A stretch of DNA of 6,926 nt, from assembly GCA_033720955.1 (NCBI GenBank), contig JAWWBN010000208.1, positions 1 to 6,926 on the forward strand, given 5' to 3'. The DNA comes from JAWWBN01 sp033720955 (lineage in GTDB: Bacteria; Acidobacteriota; Thermoanaerobaculia; Multivoradales; JAHEKO01). Positions 1 through 5,764 of the stretch are shown here, piece after piece. A program made the translations under genes and the position numbers. The notes below the pieces were generated by a model. The model was not told the origin of the DNA and did no database searches. It saw only the letters and a list, made by a program, of their open reading frames with translations. Position 1 is the stretch's first letter. Every line of letters starts with the position of its first letter.

Positions 1-744
1 CACCAGACGGTGGAAATCGAAGAGGTTGCACTCGTCCGGATGGCCGGGGTCCTTGCGGCGCACCCGCTTGGGATCGGTGAACATCTGCATGCACTTCGAG
101 CGCACGGTTTCGGGGTCGTCGGCCAGGTCGATGGCGTTGCCGTACGACTTGGACATCTTGCGTCCGTCGAGGCCCGGCACCCGCGGCGTCGGCGTGAAAA
201 GGGCGCCCGGCTCGGGGAAGACGTCGCCGAAGAGGGCGTTGAAGCGGCGGGTGATCTCCCGCGAGAGCTCCAGGTGGCTCGCCTGGTCCTCCCCCACCGG
301 CACCAGGTCGGCGCGGTACAGGAGGATGTCCCCCGTCTGCAGCACCGGGTAGCCCAGAAAGCCGTAGGTGGCCAGCTCCCGGTTCTCGAGGTTGCGGATC
401 TGCTCCTTGTAGGTGGGGACCCGCTCCAGCCACCCCAGCGGGGTGATCATCGACAGCAGCAGGTGGAGCTCGGCGTGCTCGGGGACCAGCGACTGGACGA
501 AGATCACCGCACGCTCCGGGTCGAGGCCGGAGGCCAGCCAGTCGGCCACCACCTCCAGCGTGTTGCCGGTGATCTGCGACGTATCGGCGTAGTCGGTGGT
601 GAGCGCGTGCCAGTCGGCCACGAAGTAGTAGCACCGATACCGGTCCTGCAGGTCCACCCAGTTTCGGACCGCCCCGAAGTAGTTGCCCAGATGAAGCCTG
701 CCGGTGGAGCGCATGCCCGACAGGACGACCGAGGTTCGCGCCAC
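1..744 (-). CDS. trpS: Tryptophanyl-tRNA synthetase (3'-truncated by window edge)
   Basis: This is a class I aminoacyl-tRNA synthetase that charges tRNA-Trp with tryptophan using ATP in the cytoplasm. The window holds 248 codons; bacterial TrpRS is usually about 330-340 residues, so roughly 85 C-terminal residues, part of the anticodon-binding helical region, lie outside. The N-terminus reads SGMRSTGRLHLGNYFGA (residues 9-25), the TrpRS form of the HIGH signature, with HLGN at 18-21. VPVGEDQ at 148-154, followed by HLEL and RRFN, is the typical ATP/Trp pocket segment. A perfect KMSKS lies at 196-200 (nt 145-159). I chose the GTG at 742-744 because GAGGAG stands 5 nt upstream and the HLGN spacing fits the family; an ATG at residue 11 would cut into the signature. 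The gene sits 70 nt behind a four-gene cluster and may have its own promoter. No odd residues were seen. Confidence 0.96.
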   Translation of the reverse strand, partial: MARTSVVLSGMRSTGRLHLGNYFGAVRNWVDLQDRYRCYYFVADWHALTTDYADTSQITGNTLEVVADWLASGLDPERAVIFVQSLVPEHAELHLLLSMITPLGWLERVPTYKEQIRNLENRELATYGFLGYPVLQTGDILLYRADLVPVGEDQASHLELSREITRRFNALFGDVFPEPGALFTPTPRVPGLDGRKMSKSYGNAIDLADDPETVRSKCMQMFTDPKRVRRKDPGHPDECNLFDFHRLV

Positions 745-749
745 CAGAT

Positions 750-755
750 CTCCTC
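750..755 (-). promoter_or_regulatory. Ribosome binding site of trpS
   Basis: The minus strand reads GAGGAG 5 nt before a GTG codon. It supports GTG at 744 as the trpS start, where no suitable ATG exists. Confidence 0.7.
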
Positions 756-782
756 GCCCTTGAGTCCGTCTTCAGCGTCGAT

Positions 783-804
783 CCCGCGGGCGCCGAGCCG
801 CGGG
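783..804 (-). other. GC-only hairpin in the gap before trpS
   Basis: In the 70-bp gap between the membrane-protein gene and trpS, CCCGCGG and CCGCGGG form a perfect 7-bp stem around an 8-nt loop. No T run follows, so it is not a classical intrinsic terminator. It could be a weak transcription barrier, a structured trpS leader, or chance in GC-rich DNA. Confidence 0.3.
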
Positions 805-813
805 GCCGGCGCG

Positions 814-819
814 ATTATA
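814..819 (-). promoter_or_regulatory. Candidate -10 box for trpS (TATAAT)
   Basis: A perfect TATAAT occurs on the minus strand and overlaps the TAA stop codon of the upstream membrane-protein gene, about 70 nt before the trpS start. Such an AT-rich hexamer is rare in this GC-rich DNA. At 17-nt spacing the upstream hexamer is CGGAGG, which does not resemble a sigma-70 -35 element. The call therefore rests on the -10 box alone. Transcription would start near 806-808, giving a leader of about 62 nt that contains the GC hairpin. Confidence 0.35.
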
Positions 820-1318
820 GGCCAGCGGCGGGCGCGCCTCCGTCGGCCGCCGCGAGCCGCCGGTCCACCTCCGCCATCAGCTCCGCGTTCCGCCCGAGGG
901 CGCCGTGCTCCTTGAGCAGCGCCCGCACCTGGGCGAGGAGGGCGAGGAAGAAGAGCGCCTGGTGGACCCAGGCCGGTATCACCTGCGTGGCCACGCCGCC
1001 CCCCACGATGAAGGCCGTCATGGCCAGGCCCATCGCCAGCATCAGGGCCGGGTAGCAGGCGTTCTTGAGTTCCTTGGTGCGCTCGACCAGCTCCGGGTCG
1101 AGGGCGTGCTCGGCCACCGCCTCCCTGATCGCCTTCCCGGTGCCGATCAGGAAGAACATGATCCAGCAGTGGGAGAAGAGCAGCAGCAGCGCCGCTCCGA
1201 GACCGGTCAGGAGGTGGAGGTCGAAGTAGCGGCTGCCGTCCACGAGATACCCCACCGCGGCGGTGGCCACGAGCCCCGCCGTGGCCAGCCATCCCAGGAG
1301 GAGGAGCGCCCTAGCCAT
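815..1318 (-). CDS. Conserved-looking four-helix membrane protein of unknown function
   Basis: I do not recognise a named family. The 167-residue product has four likely membrane helices at about 4-23, 33-58, 88-110 and 115-133, then a charged cytoplasmic-type tail that ends in an alanine-rich stretch. There is no cleavable signal peptide with a clear site. Helix 2 carries FDLHLLTG (His35) and LFSHCWIMFF (His50, Cys51), and helix 4 begins near WVHQ (His119). A polar segment, GTGKAIREAV (59-68), follows helix 2; it resembles part of a P-loop but lacks the rest and is probably only a loop. Buried histidines could bind haem or metal, but that is inference only. The ATG at 1316-1318 has a strong GGGAGGAGG ribosome site, and the gene overlaps the glycosyltransferase stop by 8 nt (ATGGCTAG), so coupled translation is likely. 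A longer upstream start in the same frame would run about 100 nt into the glycosyltransferase and is not favoured. Confidence 0.85.
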   Translation of the reverse strand: MARALLLLGWLATAGLVATAAVGYLVDGSRYFDLHLLTGLGAALLLLFSHCWIMFFLIGTGKAIREAVAEHALDPELVERTKELKNACYPALMLAMGLAMTAFIVGGGVATQVIPAWVHQALFFLALLAQVRALLKEHGALGRNAELMAEVDRRLAAADGGAPAAGL

Positions 1319-2465
1319 CGCCCTCCTCCCGCGGCGCCGCCGGGCGCACCGTGTCGAGCCACTGTCGCGCCGCGTGCCGGGGCCGGAACCTCTCCTCCAG
1401 CCTCGCCCTGCCGGCGAGCCCACGGCGCCGCGCCTCGAGCGGCTGCGACCAGGCCTCGCCGACCGCCCTCTCCAGGGCGGCCGGATCCTCCGGCGGCACC
1501 AGCCACCCCGTCTCGCCGTCCACGACCACCTCCGGGATGCCGCTCACGGCGCTCGCCACCACCGGAACGGCGGCCTCCATCGCTTCCAGGATCACCAGCG
1601 GCATGCCCTCGTAGACGGACGGCACCACCAGCGCCCGAGCGCCCGCCAGCAGCGAGCGCACCCGCTCCGGCCCGCACCGCCCGCGAAAGCGTACCCGATC
1701 CGCGAGACCCAGCTCCCGCGTCCGGCGCTCCAGGAAGGCCCGGTGCTCCCCGTCGCCCACCACCTCGAGCCGCGCCTCGGCCGCGGCGCCGCCGGCCGCC
1801 AGGGCCTCGAGCAGCACCTCCACCCCTTTGCGCAGACGCAGCCGTCCGACGAACAGCAACGGACCCGCCGACTCTCCGGGCGTCTCGGGGCCGGCGTCCC
1901 GCACCAGGCCGCCGGTCACGTTGGGAAGCACCCTCACCCCGCTCACCCGGTAATCCCGCTCGATCTCGTCCGCCGTGCGGCGGCTGGGAGCCAGGACGAT
2001 GTCGGCAAGCTCGGCGGTCGCCCAGCCGAGGACGATCTGCAGCGGCGCCTTGAGCCAGCGGAAGCGCCGCTCCACCGGCCCGGGGCGGCCGAGGATGCGA
2101 CCGCGCCAGCGCAGCGGCCGCACCGCCCGCCGCTCCTCGACGTAGCTGACCTGGAGCAGCGCCGTGAGGAGGGGCCGCGGACGGGCGAGGGCCGCCACCG
2201 TGGCCGTCGCCAGGGCCGCGAGGGCGCCGTCGGACTCGTGCACCTGGACGACGTGCGGCCGGAAGCGGGCGAGCGCTCGCAGACAGGCGGGCACCACGGT
2301 CAGGGGAAAGAGGAGCTTGGGACCCGCCGCCTGGCCGCGACCCCGTCCCAGCACCTGCACCTCGTGCCCCTCCGCCCGGAGACCGGCCGCGAGCTGCAGC
2401 ACCTGCTCTCCGACGCCGGAGATGTCCTGCGGCGGCAGGGTGTTGGCGATCAGCAGGACACGCAC
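1311..2465 (-). CDS. GT-B fold glycosyltransferase, GT4-like
   Basis: This 384-residue protein probably transfers a sugar from a nucleotide-activated donor to a lipid-linked or surface glycan acceptor at the inner face of the membrane; donor and acceptor cannot be read from the sequence. The N-terminal Rossmann domain begins MRVLLIANTLPP with a glycine-rich loop (GVGEQVLQLA, 17-26) and GHEV (33-36). The donor domain starts near LLFVGRLRLRKG (203-214) and continues with VVGDGE (235-240) and VRFRGR (258-263). YEGMPLVILEAM (285-296) holds the family's E-x7-E pair (Glu286, Glu294), and GIPEVVVDGETGWLVPP (309-325) is the usual GT4 C-terminal segment. No membrane helix is present. The GTG start at 2463-2465 lies inside the end of recG (16-nt overlap), with AGGAGG 10 nt upstream; placing residue 1 directly before RVLLIAN matches the family. 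It is cotranscribed with recG and a small membrane protein. Confidence 0.92.
   Translation of the reverse strand: MRVLLIANTLPPQDISGVGEQVLQLAAGLRAEGHEVQVLGRGRGQAAGPKLLFPLTVVPACLRALARFRPHVVQVHESDGALAALATATVAALARPRPLLTALLQVSYVEERRAVRPLRWRGRILGRPGPVERRFRWLKAPLQIVLGWATAELADIVLAPSRRTADEIERDYRVSGVRVLPNVTGGLVRDAGPETPGESAGPLLFVGRLRLRKGVEVLLEALAAGGAAAEARLEVVGDGEHRAFLERRTRELGLADRVRFRGRCGPERVRSLLAGARALVVPSVYEGMPLVILEAMEAAVPVVASAVSGIPEVVVDGETGWLVPPEDPAALERAVGEAWSQPLEARRRGLAGRARLEERFRPRHAARQWLDTVRPAAPREEGDG
1322..1330 (-). promoter_or_regulatory. Strong ribosome binding site of the membrane-protein gene
   Basis: GGGAGGAGG lies 3 nt before the ATG at 1318; its GGGAGG portion sits 6 nt before it. It fixes the start of the membrane protein and lies inside the end of the glycosyltransferase gene. 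Confidence 0.7.
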
Positions 2466-4540
2466 CGCGCCTCGCCCTCCTCCGGGCTCCGGCGGCCGGC
2501 CCGGCGCCTCGCCCGCTCGATGACGGCCGCCGCGGCCGGATCCCGCCTCCGCTCCAACAGCTCCCTGGCGTCGGCGTGGGCGCGCTCCACCCAGCGGCGG
2601 TGAGCCGCGAGGTCGGCCAGAAAGAGGGCCGGCAGCCCCGCCTGCCGCGTCCCCAGCAGGTCCCCGGGACCGCGCAGCTCGAGGTCGGCCTCGGCGATCT
2701 CGAAGCCGTCGCGGCTCGCGGCGAAGACCTCCAGCCGCCGCCGCCCCTCCTCCCCCAGCTCCCCGTGCAGGGCCACGCAGTGGGCGGGCTCGCCGCCCCC
2801 TCGGCCCACCCGGCCACGGAGCTGATGAAGCTGCGCCAGGCCGAAGCGCTCGGCGTTCTCGATCACCAGCAGCGACGCGGCCGGGACGTCGAGCCCCACC
2901 TCGATCACCGTGGTGGCGATCAGCACCCGCGAGCGGCCGGCGGCGAACTCCTCCAGGCTCCGGGCGCGCTCCTCGGCGGGGGTGCGGCCGTGGACGATGC
3001 GCGGCTCGAAAGCCGAGAGACGCTCGGCCAGCTCCGCTCCGTGACGCTCGATCGAGGCCGCCTCCACCGCGTCGCTCTCCTCGATCAGGGGCAGCACCAC
3101 GTAGGCGCGGCCGCCCTGCGCCAGCCGCCCCTCCAGCCAGTCGTAGGTCTCTTCCCTCCGCGCGACCGGGCGCACCTCGGTTCGCACCGGCGAGCGTCCC
3201 GGGGGCATCTCGTCGAGAAGCGAGACATCGAGGTCGCCGTAGAGGGTCAGGGCCAGCGACCGCGGGATGGGGGTCGCCGTCATCACCAGCAGGTCGGTGT
3301 GCTCGCCCTTGCCGGTGAGCGCCTGCCGCTGGGCGACGCCGAAGCGGTGCTGCTCGTCCACGATGGCGAGCCCCTGCCGCCCGAAACGCACCGCCTCCTG
3401 CACCAGGGCGTGGGTCCCCACCACCAGATCCAGCTCGCCCGACGCCAGCCGCTCCCGGTCGGCGGCGGCCCCCGGCGCGCCGGCGGTCACCAGGCCGATC
3501 CGGTAGCGATCGCCCAGCAGGGCTCCCAGCGTCCGCCGGTGCTGCTCGGCGAGGATCTCGGTCGGCGCCATGAGGGCCGCCTGCAGGCCGCTCTCGGCGG
3601 CGGCCACCATGGCCGTGGCGGCGACGATCGTCTTGCCGCATCCCACGTCGCCCTGGAGCAGCCGCCGCATGGGACGGGGCGACTCCAGGTCGGCGAGAAT
3701 CTCGCCGATCACCCTCTCCTGCGCTCCGGTGAGACGGAACGGGGCCAGCCCGGCGAGACGCCGCCGCACCCCGGCGTCGAGGCGGTAGCGGTGGGGCTTG
3801 GGGCGCTCCCCCACCCGCCGCCGCCGCAGCCCCAGCTCGAGCTGCATCTCCAGCAGCTCGCCGTAGACCAGTCGGTGATGGGCGGCGGTCGCGCGGCGGT
3901 TCAGCGCTTCGCCGTCGGCCCTCTCGCCCGGCCGGTGGAGGGCCGCCACGGCCTCGCCGAGGGGCGGCAGGTCGTAGCGCCGGCGGAGCTCCTCGGGCAA
4001 CGGATCGGCCAGCTCCCGGCGGGGGTCGAAACCCTCCAGCAGGGCGTCGAAGAGCCGCCGGAGGAAGGCGGGGCCCAGCTCTCCGATCGCCGGATAGACG
4101 GGCACCACCGCGGCGGCGTGCACGGCGCCCTCGGCGGCCTCGCACGACGGGTTGACCAGCTCCAGCCGCTCTCCGCGGCGGCGCACCGGGCCGTGCAGCA
4201 GATAGGTACTCTCCGGGTCGAGCTGACCTGCCAGGTAGGGACGGTTGAACCAGACCACCGGCAGACGGCCGCTGCCGTCGTCCAGGGTCCCACGCACCAG
4301 GCTGAGGCCCCGCCGCCAGACCCGTACCGCCCGGGTGTCGAGCACCCTTCCCCGCAGGGTGTGGGCACCCTCTCCGGCGACGTCGGCGACCCGAGACAGC
4401 CGCCGGCGGTCCTCGTAGCGCAGCGGCAGGTGGCGCAGCAGCGAGCCCACGGAGCGGTATCCGGCGGCGGCCAGCCGACGGGCGCGCACCGGCCCGACTC
4501 CCTTGAGCTCGGTCAGCGGCGAGGCGGCGGTCAGCGGCAC
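2450..4540 (-). CDS. recG: ATP-dependent DNA helicase RecG
   Basis: RecG is a superfamily 2 motor that remodels stalled replication forks and branched recombination intermediates. The 696 residues match the usual length (about 690). The N-terminus (LKGVGPVRARRLAAAG, 12-27) leads into the OB-fold wedge domain, with VVWFNRPYL at 95-103. Motor motifs run in order: Walker A GDVGCGKT (297-304), APTEILAEQH (325-334), DEQHRFG (395-401), TATPIPR (421-427), TTVIEVGLDVP (543-553) and QLRGRVGRG (573-581). The C-terminal translocation region ELRGPGDLLGTRQAG (621-635) is intact, so the enzyme should be active. Walker A has Cys301 where many RecG proteins have Ser. The start is a GTG at 4538-4540 whose first base is the last base of the preceding TAG (TAGTG), so translation is probably coupled; no strong separate ribosome site is seen. 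The end overlaps the glycosyltransferase by 16 nt. Confidence 0.98.
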   Translation of the reverse strand: MPLTAASPLTELKGVGPVRARRLAAAGYRSVGSLLRHLPLRYEDRRRLSRVADVAGEGAHTLRGRVLDTRAVRVWRRGLSLVRGTLDDGSGRLPVVWFNRPYLAGQLDPESTYLLHGPVRRRGERLELVNPSCEAAEGAVHAAAVVPVYPAIGELGPAFLRRLFDALLEGFDPRRELADPLPEELRRRYDLPPLGEAVAALHRPGERADGEALNRRATAAHHRLVYGELLEMQLELGLRRRRVGERPKPHRYRLDAGVRRRLAGLAPFRLTGAQERVIGEILADLESPRPMRRLLQGDVGCGKTIVAATAMVAAAESGLQAALMAPTEILAEQHRRTLGALLGDRYRIGLVTAGAPGAAADRERLASGELDLVVGTHALVQEAVRFGRQGLAIVDEQHRFGVAQRQALTGKGEHTDLLVMTATPIPRSLALTLYGDLDVSLLDEMPPGRSPVRTEVRPVARREETYDWLEGRLAQGGRAYVVLPLIEESDAVEAASIERHGAELAERLSAFEPRIVHGRTPAEERARSLEEFAAGRSRVLIATTVIEVGLDVPAASLLVIENAERFGLAQLHQLRGRVGRGGGEPAHCVALHGELGEEGRRRLEVFAASRDGFEIAEADLELRGPGDLLGTRQAGLPALFLADLAAHRRWVERAHADARELLERRRDPAAAAVIERARRRAGRRSPEEGEARCVSC

Positions 4541-5289
4541 TACGGGGCGAGGAGCTCGAACTCCACCAGGCCGAAGCGCAGGGTCGCTCCCGGAGACACC
4601 CGCCGGGCGACTCCGGCCCGGAGCCGCTCGCCATCCACGAAAGTCCCGTTGGTGGTGCCGATGTCCTCGATCAGGTAGAGACCGCCGTCCCGGTGGACGA
4701 GCTTCGCGTGCCGCCGGCTGCTGGAGCGCTCGGGGTCGATCTCGGAGAGGTCGATCTCCGGGTGGATGCCCGTGACCGGGTCGCGCCGGCCGACCATGAT
4801 CTCGGCCGCGGCGAGCGGGAAGAGCCGCTCGCTCCCGCGGTGCCGCAGCCGGTAGCCCGGCACCGGCTCCCCCGAAGCGCGCTCACGGCGCAGCTTCTCC
4901 GTCTTGCGCCGCAGCATCCGGTCCGCCTGACGCAGCCGGCCCGAGAGACGGCGCATGATCCGCACCGCGATCTCGGGGTTGGCCCGGAGCATCTTGTCGA
5001 AGGTGGCCCGGTCCACCCGCACGAGCTGGACATCGCTCAGGGCCCGCGCCGAGGCGTTGCGGGGCAGATCCTCCAGCAGCGACATCTCGCCGAAGAAGTC
5101 GCCCTTCTCGAGCCGCGCCAGCCGTTGCAGCGAGCCGTCCTCCTCCACCGCGATCTCCACCTCGCCGGTGTGCACGATGAACATCTCGTCGCCCACGTCT
5201 CCCTCGCGGAAGATCATCTCGCCGGCGCGGTGGCGCACCAGGAAGCGGTTCCACGCCGCGTTGGCGGTGGCGTTGGGTGCTGGGCTCAT
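4540..5289 (-). CDS. Cyclic-nucleotide-binding domain + FHA domain protein
   Basis: This 249-residue cytoplasmic protein joins two sensor modules. Residues about 13-125 form a Crp-like cNMP-binding domain: RAGEMIFREGDVGDEMFIVHTGEVEI, then the phosphate-binding cassette FFGEMSLLEDLPRNASARA (65-83). That cassette keeps the Glu68 and Arg77 expected to hold the cyclic phosphate and ribose, so ligand binding is plausible. A charged helical linker (about 105-138) follows. Residues about 145-249 form an FHA domain with VGRR (166-169), SRRHAKL (191-197) and GTTNGTFVDG (211-220), the phosphothreonine-reading residues. There is no helix-turn-helix, so it is not a Crp-type transcription factor; a scaffold or signalling partner of Ser/Thr kinases is likelier. 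The ATG lies about 26 nt after the rnpB P1 helix with only a weak GAGGA 11 nt upstream. Its stop shares a base with the recG start. Confidence 0.93.
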   Translation of the reverse strand: MSPAPNATANAAWNRFLVRHRAGEMIFREGDVGDEMFIVHTGEVEIAVEEDGSLQRLARLEKGDFFGEMSLLEDLPRNASARALSDVQLVRVDRATFDKMLRANPEIAVRIMRRLSGRLRQADRMLRRKTEKLRRERASGEPVPGYRLRHRGSERLFPLAAAEIMVGRRDPVTGIHPEIDLSEIDPERSSSRRHAKLVHRDGGLYLIEDIGTTNGTFVDGERLRAGVARRVSPGATLRFGLVEFELLAP

Positions 5290-5315
5290 GGTGGCGAGGG
5301 TCCTCGTCGTGAAGT

Positions 5316-5724
<409 letters not shown>

Positions 5725-5730
5725 GCCGCC

Positions 5731-5759
5731 ATTCTAGCCGGGCTCGCCGCCCAGGGGAA
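5731..5759 (-). promoter_or_regulatory. rnpB: Likely sigma-70-type promoter of rnpB
   Basis: On the minus strand TAGAAT (5731-5736, five of six matches to TATAAT) is preceded, after a 17-nt spacer, by a weak -35-like TTCCCC (5754-5759, three of six). The -10 box ends 6 nt before the first base of P1 (5724), the expected distance to the transcription start. It sits in the 40-bp gap after the J-like/TPR gene. It may also drive the downstream cNMP/FHA-recG cluster, because no terminator is visible between them. Confidence 0.6.
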
Positions 5760-5764
5760 CCACG

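Noticed and set aside
745..814. T-box or Trp-dependent leader control of trpS
   Set aside because: The gap is only 70 nt, with no T-box consensus, no antiterminator bulge and no short Trp-rich leader peptide.
10..915. Plus-strand open frame opposite trpS
   Set aside because: It is antisense to a well-supported trpS and has no domain or ribosome site.
1112..1153. P-loop ATPase motif in the membrane protein (IGTGKAIREA)
   Set aside because: Only a GTGK fragment is present, in a loop after helix 2, with no Walker B or surrounding fold.
1263..2603. Plus-strand open frame opposite the glycosyltransferase
   Set aside because: It is the antisense shadow of a gene with clear GT4 motifs; the product is low-complexity with no domain.
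2466..4634. N-terminal extension of the glycosyltransferase through recG (a 1107-codon open frame)
   Set aside because: Only the last 384 codons match a glycosyltransferase. The upstream part is the out-of-frame shadow of recG, rich in Arg, Gly, Ala and Pro, and a GTG with a ribosome site stands at the domain start.
2576..4678. A 700-codon open frame on the plus strand, opposite recG
   Set aside because: It lies antisense to a complete recG with all motifs, and its product is low-complexity, rich in His, Gln, Arg, Gly and Pro with no recognisable domain. Long antisense frames are expected in GC-rich coding DNA.
4540..5289. Crp/Fnr-family transcription factor
   Set aside because: The N-terminal domain fits, but the C-terminal half is an FHA domain and no helix-turn-helix is present.
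5295..5306. Small inverted repeat CGAGGACCCTCG between rnpB and the cNMP/FHA gene as a terminator
   Set aside because: The stem is only 4 bp with a 4-nt loop and no T tract. It is too weak, although it overlaps the putative ribosome site.
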